Of a stretch of 64,000 nt of DNA, positions 16,168-25,730 are shown one piece after another. The number at the start of each line of letters is the position of its first letter. Position 1 is the stretch's first letter. A program made the translations under genes and the position numbers. The DNA comes from Cyclobacterium amurskyense (lineage in GTDB: Bacteria > Bacteroidota > Bacteroidia > Cytophagales > Cyclobacteriaceae): contig NZ_CP012040.1 in assembly GCF_001050135.1 (NCBI RefSeq), forward strand, positions 4,605,001-4,669,000, in the 5' to 3' direction. The notes under the pieces are model-generated. The model made no database searches and was not told the origin of the DNA. It saw nothing but the letters and a program-made list of their open reading frames with translations.

Positions 16168-17322
16168 TTAGTCTTTATATGGTTTTTTGAATACAAATGC
16201 GATTTGGGCGGGAATGTCACCAGTAACTTGTTCGAAAAGCAGTGAATCAGCTTTAAGGTTATAGGCATATAGTTTGCCTGGAGAAACATAGTCTCCGGCA
16301 TCTGTGATGTAAATATTTCCAGAATAAGCATCTACTGCCAGACCATAAGGCATTTTGATCTTGTCTACTAATTCTTGGGAAATAAAGGGCTGGGAGAGGA
16401 GTTCCCTGGTTTGAGTGTTGATCATCGCATAGTCAACCTTAAAATCTCCCAAAGAATAGTCAAATGCTGAACCGATCACATAAGCAGTATCTCCACTGAT
16501 AGTAAGGTTGGAACAAGGGATGTCAAACTTGTCAATTACTTGGTCTAATTGGGTGTCTATGACAAATAGGTTGGAAGGGGTATCGTAATAATCACCCCTT
16601 GAGCTGACATAAATATTCCCTTTTCCATCTGCTTTCACTCGGTGCAGGTTGATGGCAACTTCTATAGCTTTGATGACTTTAAATGAATCCAGGTCAATGA
16701 CTGAAATGGTGCTTTCATACTGGGGAGGACTATAGCCTCCAGAATTAGCGATGTAAAGTTTACCATTGGAAACAGCCATTTCTTCAGGTTGCCGACCTAC
16801 CTCTATTCTATTTATTTGGTCAAAATTGGTGGTGTCATATTTGGCTATGAAGCCGTTTGGCTTATCATTCCCCAAAGAAACCTCCCCATCATAGGCACTC
16901 ACATAGACAAATCCCCCATCAAAAGTTACATAGCGGCAATTCTTCACTTCTAAAACAGCTATACGTTCTGTAGTCTCAGCATCCATCACTTCCACTTTAT
17001 TGGAGGCATTGATTACAGCATAAAGTTTGGATCCATAAAGGCCTAAATCATTACCTACATCTCCTAAGCCAAGGGTTGAAGTTGGGTTTGCTGTGCCATA
17101 TAGATTCCTGGTATATAGCCCTGTTTGGTAATCGTAATAATCCAATGAAGCCTTGTTCATATTCATATTGCCTTCATTAAGCAGATAAAATCCGGCAATA
17201 TTGGAGGCTTCTTGCTCAGGTAGCTTGTCCTCGTCTGGCAAAGAAATAAAATCGTCTTCCCTACAACTCGATAGAGTAGATAGAATAAGTAGGAATAAGA
17301 GGTAGTAAAATGCGTGTTTCAT
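16168..17322 (-). CDS. btuG: BtuG-like beta-propeller surface lipoprotein (vitamin B12 capture)
   Basis: 384 residues, lipoprotein signal ending LSTLSSC. The remainder is a run of about seven propeller blades of the YncE/DUF5074 kind (phrases such as GSKLYAVINASNKVEVMD, GKLYIANSGGY, GNIYVSSRGDYYDTPS, SGNIYITDAGDY). BtuG of Bacteroides thetaiotaomicron is a lipoprotein propeller that binds cobalamin with very high affinity and caps BtuB. Here the gene starts 3 bp after the end of a TonB-dependent receptor gene that follows a cobalamin riboswitch, which is the same arrangement. The assignment rests on architecture and context rather than identified cobalamin contacts. Confidence 0.82.
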   Translation of the reverse strand: MKHAFYYLLFLLILSTLSSCREDDFISLPDEDKLPEQEASNIAGFYLLNEGNMNMNKASLDYYDYQTGLYTRNLYGTANPTSTLGLGDVGNDLGLYGSKLYAVINASNKVEVMDAETTERIAVLEVKNCRYVTFDGGFVYVSAYDGEVSLGNDKPNGFIAKYDTTNFDQINRIEVGRQPEEMAVSNGKLYIANSGGYSPPQYESTISVIDLDSFKVIKAIEVAINLHRVKADGKGNIYVSSRGDYYDTPSNLFVIDTQLDQVIDKFDIPCSNLTISGDTAYVIGSAFDYSLGDFKVDYAMINTQTRELLSQPFISQELVDKIKMPYGLAVDAYSGNIYITDAGDYVSPGKLYAYNLKADSLLFEQVTGDIPAQIAFVFKKPYKD

Positions 17323-17325
17323 AAT

Positions 17326-19374
17326 TTAAAAGGAGATATTGAATTTTAGTCGATAGTTTCTTCCTGGCATTGGAAAGTTTAAAACCACATCGTAATACTG
17401 GTTAAACAGGTTGTTTGTCTCTAAACCCATAGCGTATTGATACTTGCCAAAACGATTTTTATAGGTTAATCCCAGGTCGCTGGTGTACCAGGGTTGGACA
17501 TAGTTGACAGGTAAATTTGCTTTTTGGCTATAGCGTTCACCGGTATAGATGAAGCTGAAATTGGCTTGCCAGTTCTGATAGCTGGCTGATGAGGTAATTG
17601 TTCCATTATGAACTGGCGTATTAGGGATCTGGTCTCCATACACTGTGCTGGAGGACGTAATATCTATTGCCTTCTGTAAGGTGTAACCCATTCCTATTTC
17701 GAGTGATACGTTTGCTATTTCTTTAATGCCACGTAGTTTGGTTTCAAGTCCTTTAACTTCTACCTCACCCAAGTTCATCATTGTCCACCGAAAGAGATTG
17801 GCAGATGGCATGGCCACAATTTTGTCTTTAACTTGGTTGTAATACCCGTCTACTTGAATGGTAAAAGCTTCTAAAATATGGTTGGGTTTGGCCCGCCAGG
17901 TGGCTCCTATATTGTATTGGGTTGTGAATTCTGGTCGTAAAAAGGTGTTTCCTACGAAAGTGTAATAGAGGTCATTGAAGGTAGGCATCCGAAAAGACTC
18001 CTTGTAAAAGGCCCTAAAGCGGAAATTCTCATTTAAGGTAAAAGGCTGATAGGAAACTGATATTACAGGGTTGAAAACTTGTTGGTCGCTTCCTTTTTGG
18101 TAAAACTTTACTTGATCATTTACATAGGCACCTAAAAGGTTTGCTTGTATTTCTAATCTGTCTCGATGAATGGCGCTGGATAGGGCGAAGTAATAAGAAG
18201 ATCTGCTAGGATAAGTGAATCGATATAGGTTGGCATCCAGAGTATTGAAGGAATAGTCTGCCGCGAGGGATACATCCCACCAAGAGTTTAGCATGTATTG
18301 ATTGACTACAGAGGAGTAGAATTCCTTTTGATAATATCGATTGTCCAGTGCTCCTTCAATCGTTTGATAATTAGGGTCTATGTAGCGATTGTAATCACTG
18401 CTGTACTTCATATTGACCATCAGTTCATGTTTGTCAAAAAATGACTTGTGCAACATGCTCTGGACAAAGAAATTTTTGTCCCAAAGACGCTGATAATGAC
18501 TGAATATATTGGCTACAATAGCTCCAGGAAGTCCCCGCTCTGATTCGTAATAATAGCCTTTCAGAGATGCTTTACCTCCTGATTTGAAAGCCTGATGTAA
18601 AGTGATTTCAGCCCTGAAGGATTCAATATCGCCATTTTGTCGGGTAGCAGTGGTGTCGTAGCCATTCTCTTTTCGGTACCGGTATTTATATTTCCCATTG
18701 GCGGTAATGTATTCTGTATTGAAAGCCAGAGAAAGCCCTTCATTAATCCGGCGCTGATAAAGTAGGGATGGGTTGACCAAGCCAAAAGATCCTGTTTTGA
18801 ATGAAAGTTTCGTATGCTCTTTTTCTCCCTCTTCAAACACTGGGATTTTACTCTGCATGAAGAGTGTGTTGGAGGCAAAGAAACCTAGAGCCGGCTGAAA
18901 TATGTTGGATTTTTGTCCATTGAAAAGTTCTAATGCATCTATGTTGTCCAAAGAGAATTTACCCAAGTCAACCTGTCCATTTTGAGCATTTTTGATGACC
19001 ACTCCATCATAGAAAACGCTGGTATGTGCACTTCCCATACTTCGGACGTTGATGGTTTTCAGCCCACCTATTCCTCCATAATCCTTTAACTGAACTCCTG
19101 AGAAATACCTGATGGCATCAGCAACGGAAAAACTATTTAATTTCTCTAGGTCCTTACCTCTAATTGCCTGTACGGGCATTGGAGAGCGCAAACGGGATTG
19201 GTATTTTTCAGATTGGACAGTTATTCCCTCAATATCGTAAACCGCGGTTGTGTCCCTTGGCTGCGGATAATTTTGGCCATACTTCTCCTGTGCTTGGCAT
19301 AGGCAAGCAAAAAAGAGTAAAGCGCACAAAAGAAGAATCGCCTCCTGCTTAGGAAGCCACTTGTAAATGATCAT
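17326..19374 (-). CDS. btuB: BtuB-like TonB-dependent vitamin B12 receptor
   Basis: 682 residues. Signal peptide ends CLCQAQ. A TonB-box-like EGITVQSEK follows near residue 49, then a plug domain (PVQAIRGKDLEKLNSFSVADAIRYFSGVQLKDYGGIGGLKTINVRS), then an outer-membrane barrel with alternating aromatic strands ending FKLKFNISF-like (RNYRLKFNISF). No carboxypeptidase-regulatory-like domain, which separates it from SusC proteins. The cobalamin riboswitch about 125 bp upstream identifies the ligand as a corrinoid. With BtuG and the PKD lipoprotein it forms the outer-membrane uptake step; the inner-membrane BtuFCD genes are not in this window. Confidence 0.9.
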   Translation of the reverse strand: MIIYKWLPKQEAILLLCALLFFACLCQAQEKYGQNYPQPRDTTAVYDIEGITVQSEKYQSRLRSPMPVQAIRGKDLEKLNSFSVADAIRYFSGVQLKDYGGIGGLKTINVRSMGSAHTSVFYDGVVIKNAQNGQVDLGKFSLDNIDALELFNGQKSNIFQPALGFFASNTLFMQSKIPVFEEGEKEHTKLSFKTGSFGLVNPSLLYQRRINEGLSLAFNTEYITANGKYKYRYRKENGYDTTATRQNGDIESFRAEITLHQAFKSGGKASLKGYYYESERGLPGAIVANIFSHYQRLWDKNFFVQSMLHKSFFDKHELMVNMKYSSDYNRYIDPNYQTIEGALDNRYYQKEFYSSVVNQYMLNSWWDVSLAADYSFNTLDANLYRFTYPSRSSYYFALSSAIHRDRLEIQANLLGAYVNDQVKFYQKGSDQQVFNPVISVSYQPFTLNENFRFRAFYKESFRMPTFNDLYYTFVGNTFLRPEFTTQYNIGATWRAKPNHILEAFTIQVDGYYNQVKDKIVAMPSANLFRWTMMNLGEVEVKGLETKLRGIKEIANVSLEIGMGYTLQKAIDITSSSTVYGDQIPNTPVHNGTITSSASYQNWQANFSFIYTGERYSQKANLPVNYVQPWYTSDLGLTYKNRFGKYQYAMGLETNNLFNQYYDVVLNFPMPGRNYRLKFNISF

Positions 19375-19496
19375 TAAAACTATTTGTCTAAAGGCAAATA
19401 GCTTTCAACGAAACCAACTGAAATCAAAATCTTGCGTTGCAAGACGAATTTTGTTTTCAAGCTTCAATCCCCGAAAGCTTTCAATTAAATATCGTA

Positions 19497-19688
19497 TTGG
19501 CAAGTATTCTGACTTACTCACTATTTTCCGACCTTCCCCTCTGATTATACAGAAAGTGATCATTAAAATTTGGAAATAGCTTAATGAGATTACAGCTGCG
19601 GGACAGTTCCGGATTCACACCGGATTCCAATTTAATTTCTCTAGGACAATATCCATGAGGAAACCATTACGGCGGCGAAGATAGTATT
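19497..19688 (-). ncRNA. Cobalamin riboswitch
   Basis: On the minus strand the conserved B12-box core reads AATCCGGTGTGAATCCGG then AACTGTCCCGCAGCTGTAA (19628-19592). The 5' part contains GGTTTCCTCATGGA (about 19664-19651), and the 3' closing segment reads AAGTCAGAATACTTGCC (about 19516-19500), all typical of the AdoCbl-type element. It sits in the leader of the btuB-like gene; in Bacteroidota such elements repress B12 transport genes when cobalamin is plentiful. Outer boundaries are approximate. Confidence 0.95.
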
Positions 19689-20117
19689 CTATTTTCGATA
19701 AAAAAATTTCTTTTTAGACTAAAAAAACTACTATTGATACAGGTCCTTAGTTAATGGTTCAATTATACAGTAGGGTAAGGTATGAAGTAGGTTTGCTGGG
19801 AGGCTTTTAAGTTTCCCTGAAATGAACCTCTTTTTTTAAGCAATTTGTACTTTGTACTAATGCTTTGTGCTAATTGTTAGACTTTTTCAATGGGGGTTTG
19901 GATTATTTTTCATAGCTTATAGGGTAAAAATTCATGAAAGGCGTTAATAAAGGTGAAAAAGTAACTTTATCAGGCTTCTTGGTTCTACATTTTAGGTATA
20001 AATGTAGGATTGAAAACCTAGTTAGGGGGTATAGGTCTGAGATGCTTTAGTCTAGAGAATTAGTTTGTTTTAATGAGAAATTGATAACGTTTATTGTATT
20101 GATTAGAATGTTTTTAT
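19689..20117. other. Intergenic region between divergent B12 operon and sensor kinase
   Basis: AT-rich 430-bp stretch upstream of both the riboswitch leader and the kinase gene. It must hold both promoters, but I could not identify a confident Bacteroidota -33/-7 pair, repeat or small gene. Confidence 0.6.
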
Positions 20118-21869
20118 ATGCCTATACTTGATTTTAAGACAATTTTTTTTAGTTATATTATAGTTAATATAGTTAATATAATATTAATTGTTTCTTTATA
20201 TTTTCAGGTAAAAAAACGGTTTCCTGGTATTTCTTTAGTATTGCTTAGTTTTTCAATGCTTACAATTGGAAATATTTCAATATTCTTACGAGGTAATATT
20301 CCTGATTGGCTATCTATACCTGTGGCCAATACCTTAATCGTTTCTTCTACTGTTGTGTTATTAATTGGATTAGAGAAATTTGTTAAGGTAAAAGGACCCC
20401 AAATTCAAAATTATTTATTGATACTTGTTTTTTTTCTTGGACACGTTTATTTCGCTTTTTTTTATCCCGATTTATACATTAGAAAAATAAATTTTGCATT
20501 GGCTTTTGTGCTAATAAGTTTTCAAGTAGCTTATTTATTGTTAATAAGGACTCCGGTAGCTATGCGAGGGGTTACTCGACCAGTTGGGTATGTATTTGTA
20601 GGGGTCATCTTTGTACAGGTTTTGCACATCATATACATCATTCAGAATCAACCAGACTTAGCAGGTTATTTAGATTCCACAGGTTCAGAATCTTTATTTT
20701 TAATGGCATGGGAGGTCATCATTATATCTCTGACTTATAGTATTTTCCTGATGTATAATAAACGCTTGATGAATGATGTTAATGAGCAGGAGGAGAAATT
20801 TTCGAAAGCATTTCATAAAGCTCCCTTTATCATAATTTTATCTAAGCTTAAGGATGGGGAAATTTTTGAAGCTAACAAAAGTGTTCAATCAATTTCTGGT
20901 TTTCAACCTCATGAACTAATTGGTTTAAAAGCAATTGATTTGAATATTTGGAATCAAGATGATGACCGATTCAAATTCACTTCAGATTTAAAGTCAAAAG
21001 GTATCATAATCGAAGAAGAATATTTGTTTCGCAAAAAATCAGGGGAATTATTTCACGGGCTTATCTCTGCAGAAATCATCGAAATTAATAATGTGAAATG
21101 TGTTATTTCTGTAATAAATGACATTACGAATAGAAAGCAAGCAGAGTTCAATCTCCGAAATAGTGAAGCTTCGTTAAGAGAATTAAATTCAACAAAAGAT
21201 AAGTTTTTCTCAATTATTGCACATGACTTAAAAAGTCCATTTAATGGCATTATAGGTTTAAGTGAGATACTAAGTGAGCAAGTTAAAGAGAAAGATTATG
21301 AAGGGATTGATACTTATGCTGGCATTATTAAATCCTCTTCGAAACATGCGATGGAATTATTATCAAACTTGATGGAGTGGTCAAGGTCACAAACTGGCCG
21401 AATTGAATTCAATCCAGAGAAGTTAGATCTTGTAAATATGATTCAAAGGATCATGGAGTTGCTGAGAAATTCTTCAGAGGAAAAAGCAATAGGGGTAAGC
21501 TTGAATGCTCCACTAAGGCTTGATCTATACGCCGATAAAGCTATGATAGAAACAGTATTGCGAAATCTTATATCCAATGCTATAAAATTTACTCCTTTTA
21601 ATGGGAAAGTAATTATTGCAGTTGAAGAAAAAGTTAATGAATACCTTTTGTCTGTTACCGACAGTGGTGTTGGTATTGATAAAGGAAATTTCGAGAAATT
21701 ATTTCGAATTGACAGGTCTTATTCTACTTTGGGAACCAATAATGAAAAAGGAACTGGTTTGGGACTCATTCTATGTAAAGAATTTATCGAAAAGCACAAT
21801 GGAAAAATAGGCTTGGAAAGTGAGCTTGGTGTTGGAAGTAGGTTTTATTTCACTTTGCCCAAACAATAA
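20118..21869 (+). CDS. Membrane PAS-domain sensor histidine kinase (orphan)
   Basis: 583 residues. Seven hydrophobic segments fill residues about 9-213, a PAS domain follows (about 225-345, ending VINDITNRKQAE), then HisKA with the phospho-acceptor in FFSIIAHDLKSPFNG (His369) and a HATPase domain with N box (NLISNAIKFT), DSGVGI and KGTGLGL. Signal and cognate regulator unknown; no response regulator gene lies near it, so it probably signals in trans. The upstream ATG at 20108 is out of frame and closes after seven codons, supporting 20118. A MITE copy begins 4 bp after its stop codon. Confidence 0.92.
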   Translation: MPILDFKTIFFSYIIVNIVNIILIVSLYFQVKKRFPGISLVLLSFSMLTIGNISIFLRGNIPDWLSIPVANTLIVSSTVVLLIGLEKFVKVKGPQIQNYLLILVFFLGHVYFAFFYPDLYIRKINFALAFVLISFQVAYLLLIRTPVAMRGVTRPVGYVFVGVIFVQVLHIIYIIQNQPDLAGYLDSTGSESLFLMAWEVIIISLTYSIFLMYNKRLMNDVNEQEEKFSKAFHKAPFIIILSKLKDGEIFEANKSVQSISGFQPHELIGLKAIDLNIWNQDDDRFKFTSDLKSKGIIIEEEYLFRKKSGELFHGLISAEIIEINNVKCVISVINDITNRKQAEFNLRNSEASLRELNSTKDKFFSIIAHDLKSPFNGIIGLSEILSEQVKEKDYEGIDTYAGIIKSSSKHAMELLSNLMEWSRSQTGRIEFNPEKLDLVNMIQRIMELLRNSSEEKAIGVSLNAPLRLDLYADKAMIETVLRNLISNAIKFTPFNGKVIIAVEEKVNEYLLSVTDSGVGIDKGNFEKLFRIDRSYSTLGTNNEKGTGLGLILCKEFIEKHNGKIGLESELGVGSRFYFTLPKQ

Positions 21870-21873
21870 TAAA

Positions 21874-22083
21874 CCCGGATTATGTAATAGAATTTCTCCG
21901 TCCTGACCAATTGTCAGGGGTGAGGCCTGTCCCGTGTTTACGGGAAGTGTTGCAATCGCAAGAAAATCAGGCTGTTTGGAGATTTTAGCATAGCACCGCT
22001 ATGGTGAAATTGAAAACAGCAACGTAGTGGCTGATTTTAAAGCGATTTCAGCACGTAATAGAATGTCTATTGCATATTTCGGG
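21874..22083 (+). mobile_element. MITE-like dispersed element, copy 2
   Basis: 210 bp, same ends as copy 1 and flanked by a perfect 5-bp direct repeat ATAAA (21869-21873 and 22084-22088). The left repeat shares its first base with the last base of the kinase stop codon. The first hairpin loop differs from copy 1 (CCTGAC-CAATT-GTCAGG) while the stem is unchanged. It lies between the 3' ends of the kinase and the convergent heparinase-family gene. Confidence 0.87.
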
Positions 22084-22192
22084 ATAAAGTTAATCTAGAA
22101 TACATAATTACCAATTATTAGCATGTATGAAAAGATTTCACACATGCTAACAAATTAGTTTTCACTGCTTTAGGATTGATTTAAATGATACA

Positions 22193-24061
22193 CTAGTCTT
22201 CTGATAGCCGGACTTTTAGGCTGCCCTTACCATTCTCCAGAGTCCAGGCAGGTATTCGGATTTCTATTCGCTTTAGATTTTCCATGGTCTTGTCAATTTC
22301 CAATGGAGGTGGATCAAGAGAAATAACTGATAAATTGTATTTATCAGTATTTAGAATTCGGATATGTAGCGTTTTGCCGTTCTGCTTTAATACTGCACCA
22401 TTTTTCTCCAAACTAACCTCCGCTTGTGTCATCAAACCCCAGGTGATACTTTTGGTATTTTCATTGGTCTCGAAAGTGTCCTCAATGAGTAGGGATCCCT
22501 TCGAGTCTTTTGTGAATTTCCGCTGTACAGCTTTTGTATTGTCAAAGTACAAGTTACTAAGGTCTATACTGACTTCAGCCTGATCCTGATCTTTGAAATC
22601 TATAATCGGAGCAAAGCCTTGTACATTGAAATCTTCATCATTCACTGTAATGGTACTGTGGGTCCGATTGTTTTTGGTAAGCAATGTCCATCTTGGACAA
22701 TCCTGACAGTGGCCAGCCAGGTTAAAGCCTATTTTATTAAGCGGATAATACCTTTGGTTGCCTGGGTCAACTACCCAACGTACACCGTTTAGGTCAAATA
22801 CAAAGGTGCCCGCATCCATATTTCCATGACTCAATTGGGCCTTTCCGCCTTTCATCCCTGCAAAATAATCCGAGTCGCCCCTGAAAATAGCAACAGGATT
22901 TGTGCCTTTTCCAAGCCAGCTTTGGGCTATTTTACCAGTGTTTTTCGGATCCATCTGCGAAAGCCAAACGAGGCCAAGTCCTGCAAACCTTCCAGCCTCT
23001 TTTGGATTTTCAAAAAAGAAATGATCAAAATACAACGCATCAGCCGTTTTTGCACCAAACCAAGACAGCAAAAGGGCAACACCTCCATTGTATTTGTCTC
23101 CTGAATCTGCAAAATTGAAATAGTTGCCTGATGGGGCAGTGGCGTTTAGTAGGAATTCGGCGCTTTTCATAAATCCGGGACTTTCTGAAATCCCAAAATC
23201 TGAGCCAAATGCAGTCTCTAGCGTATTTGAAGCAATGATCGTATAACTTGTCCCATAACCCCAATAGGAAGGGCCTTCAGGATATACTCCATCTGGTGCG
23301 TATTCTTTTAAGGAATTGGGGAGTTTATCCAAGGCCCTGGAAATGGTTTTTGCTGCAAGTTCAGGATCAACATCCGCCACAGCTAAAGATGCGGCAATCA
23401 TGCCTCCATGACATACAGCATTCCAATTGTTATGTCCGTTGATCCAAAACATTCTTTCTCCATCTTCATTGAAACTGGGTATTATTCCTTTTTCAATCAG
23501 TGCTTTCTTAGCCAGACTGACAGTCGTCTTTGGCAAATCCTCTCCAGCCCAGTCCAGTGCCAAAGCTACACCGAAAGACATTTCAGCAATGTCAAGAAAG
23601 TGCTGCGGGTTCCAATCAGAAAAGGCACAGACCGCCTTCAATTCCACGTCTATTCGCTGCAATATTTCTGGCTGGCGTTCAATTCTATATACCATGGCAA
23701 GTGTACTCATTCTTTGAATCAGCTCTCTGGAAACAAACAAAAGCCGAAATCCTTCGAGCTCTCTTTTTAGGAGAGGTTGGTCAAGAATGCCTTTGGCTTC
23801 CTTTTGCAGGTATTGGTAATAGGATTGCATTAGAGGATCTGATTGTAATTTCTCTTTCAGTGTCCTTTCGATAGTAGGAGTAAGGATGAGTTTAGGAGAG
23901 GTCCTTTTTAAATTTCTTTTTAAATAGGCAGCAGTAATTGGGTTTTCCAATTTCACTTTGGGAGATGTTGCCGAGGTTTGGGCTTGATTTACTGACAATA
24001 ATCCTGTCAATATAAAAAAAGCCAAAAACGATAAAAAGCTGAATAATCGGTGACTGTGCAT
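22193..24061 (-). CDS. Heparinase II/III-family polysaccharide lyase (secreted)
   Basis: 622 residues with signal peptide (ending SVNQAQ). The N-terminal ~330 residues are helical with MFWINGHNNWNAVCHGGMIAASLAV and GPSYWGYGTSY, matching the (alpha/alpha) toroid catalytic face with a candidate Tyr/His pair. The C-terminal beta-sandwich begins at LSHGNMDAGTFVFDLNGVRWVVDPG, the signature of PF07940. Predicted to cleave uronic-acid-containing glycans by beta-elimination in the periplasm, giving unsaturated uronates that could feed the Uxu/Uxa enzymes encoded at 44-48 kb. Exact polysaccharide (glycosaminoglycan-like, alginate or other) cannot be told. Single-gene unit; 24188-24201 upstream holds a weak LacI-type half-palindrome. 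Confidence 0.87.
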   Translation of the reverse strand: MHSHRLFSFLSFLAFFILTGLLSVNQAQTSATSPKVKLENPITAAYLKRNLKRTSPKLILTPTIERTLKEKLQSDPLMQSYYQYLQKEAKGILDQPLLKRELEGFRLLFVSRELIQRMSTLAMVYRIERQPEILQRIDVELKAVCAFSDWNPQHFLDIAEMSFGVALALDWAGEDLPKTTVSLAKKALIEKGIIPSFNEDGERMFWINGHNNWNAVCHGGMIAASLAVADVDPELAAKTISRALDKLPNSLKEYAPDGVYPEGPSYWGYGTSYTIIASNTLETAFGSDFGISESPGFMKSAEFLLNATAPSGNYFNFADSGDKYNGGVALLLSWFGAKTADALYFDHFFFENPKEAGRFAGLGLVWLSQMDPKNTGKIAQSWLGKGTNPVAIFRGDSDYFAGMKGGKAQLSHGNMDAGTFVFDLNGVRWVVDPGNQRYYPLNKIGFNLAGHCQDCPRWTLLTKNNRTHSTITVNDEDFNVQGFAPIIDFKDQDQAEVSIDLSNLYFDNTKAVQRKFTKDSKGSLLIEDTFETNENTKSITWGLMTQAEVSLEKNGAVLKQNGKTLHIRILNTDKYNLSVISLDPPPLEIDKTMENLKRIEIRIPAWTLENGKGSLKVRLSED

Positions 24062-24680
24062 GGGGTTTAGGTTATCGGATCTGGGTTTAATGTTCCCTTG
24101 TCCTTTTTAAGTACTTTTTTTAGTTTCATTCACAATGCTATCTCAAAATAGGAGATTGTAAAGTCAATATAAATAAAATATTACAATTGGATTCGATTGC
24201 TCTGAATTGACATTGAATCCAAAATAGGCAGTGGATTAAGTGCCGAAACCTCTCATTCGCTAAATTATTTTGTGATGGATATATTTCCTGATAGGTGGGG
24301 AGATCCTATTCATAGTGTGAGTTGTACGCTAATTAAAATCCGGAGGTAAAAATGGGTACCTAGTTTACCAGTGTTATAAGACCATTTGTTGGGAAATAAA
24401 TTATCTTGTAACAGATAGGGGTGTAAACACTATAATAATTATTTAATAGTCATCATTCCTTCTAAATTGAAACTTTAAAATATAAAGGATGATTTAATAA
24501 AGGGATAGTTATATTGTTAATTGAGTAATAATCTATTTAAAATAAGTAAGTAATATAGATGTTATTTAGGAAGTTCATTATAAATTATTATTTTTATTAA
24601 AAATTAGATCTTTTTGTAAACTGGCCACTCAATTTTATTAATAATAAATTTAGGTATAACTTTCTAAATGTCGTTTTATT
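24062..24680. other. Intergenic region between divergent genes
   Basis: 619 bp, strongly AT-rich towards 24680, with no coding frame I trust. It contains both divergent promoters. The only notable string is TGGATTCGATTGCT (24188-24201), which matches 8 of 10 fixed positions of the TGxAAxCGxTTxCA LacI-type pattern, 127 bp before the lyase start; treat as weak. Confidence 0.4.
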
Positions 24681-25403
24681 ATGAAGTATAAGTATTTATT
24701 GACTCTTGTCTGTGTTTTAATTGTGTTTTCTTCAGTAGCACAAACCTTTTCCCCGGCATTTCAAGGGTTTAGCAGAAAAAAAACCACTTTTATAACCCTT
24801 AAAAATGGGACTGAGATGTCTGTGGTAGTTAAAAAATTGTTTTTTAAAAAAGGTTTAATCGATGATTTAAAAGTAGAAAGGTCTAGTGATGGGAAGAAAG
24901 TCAAGATAAATCCAGAGGAAATTGACCATATGTATATTCCACCTAGTACACTTGCTAAATTGAACCAGTTTATGGACGCAAGTTCTGATATTACTAAATT
25001 ACAAGATAACGAATTATCATCGGAGCACTTGGATGATGGTTACCTCTACATGGAATCATCTAATGTTCAGGTGAAAAAGAATAAAACACAATATTGTATG
25101 ATGCAGGTAATGAATCCTACTTTTAGCAAAAAAATAAAAATATACAATGATCCATTTGCAAAAGAATCTGCCAGTGTTAGTTTCGCTGGAATGAAGGTTG
25201 CAGGAGGGCTAGACAAGTCCTATTATATCAAAAAAAATGGCGAAGATTTAGCGAGACGTATTAAAAAAAATGAATATAAAAAGGACATTGAAGAGCTCTT
25301 TGCCGAATGTCCAGCTGTGATTGAAAAGTATAAAGATGATCCTAAATGGGTAGATTTTGAACAATTCGTTTACGATTATTCAACGATGTGTGTGACTAAA
25401 TAA
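24681..25403 (+). CDS. Secreted protein of unknown function
   Basis: 240 residues. Signal peptide ends FSSVAQ (about residue 21). The mature part is Lys-rich, with KNGTEMSVVVKKLFFKKGLI near the start, a predicted beta segment NPEEIDHMYIPPS, and a C-terminal helical region (RIKKNEYKKDIEELFAECPAVIEKYKDD) with two Cys residues at about 220 and 237 that could form a disulphide. I do not recognise the family. It is a single gene with long AT-rich spacers on both sides, so neighbours give no hint. Confidence 0.78.
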   Translation: MKYKYLLTLVCVLIVFSSVAQTFSPAFQGFSRKKTTFITLKNGTEMSVVVKKLFFKKGLIDDLKVERSSDGKKVKINPEEIDHMYIPPSTLAKLNQFMDASSDITKLQDNELSSEHLDDGYLYMESSNVQVKKNKTQYCMMQVMNPTFSKKIKIYNDPFAKESASVSFAGMKVAGGLDKSYYIKKNGEDLARRIKKNEYKKDIEELFAECPAVIEKYKDDPKWVDFEQFVYDYSTMCVTK

Positions 25404-25730
25404 TCTAGTTTAATTTATTGAAAGAGGATTGTAATAGATTGGGCAATATTTAACTGATTAATTATAAACTTTGAACAATAGGCATTATTCAGTTAGGCTT
25501 CCTTTGTTATATAGGTTTTTGCTGCAAAAAAACAATTAAAATCATGGGTTCACAAATTTATCGACATAAGGCAATAGAGTTGTTTTACATTGAGAAGTAA
25601 ATATTGGAAAACCAGCTATTTTAGAGTTAATACTACTAAGTAAATGCTTAGAATAAAGGAGTTGACAATTATTTTAGGTAAAGGCTTAATTTTCTATTAT
25701 CTTTCTAAAAAAAATTAGACCTATATTTTT
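25404..25730. other. AT-rich intergenic region
   Basis: 327 bp with no gene, repeat or hairpin that I can support; it presumably holds the promoter of the GAF kinase. Confidence 0.5.

Noticed and set aside
21874..22083. CRISPR or REP array reading of the repeats
   Set aside because: Copies are kilobases apart with target duplications and no spacer periodicity; they fit a transposed element.
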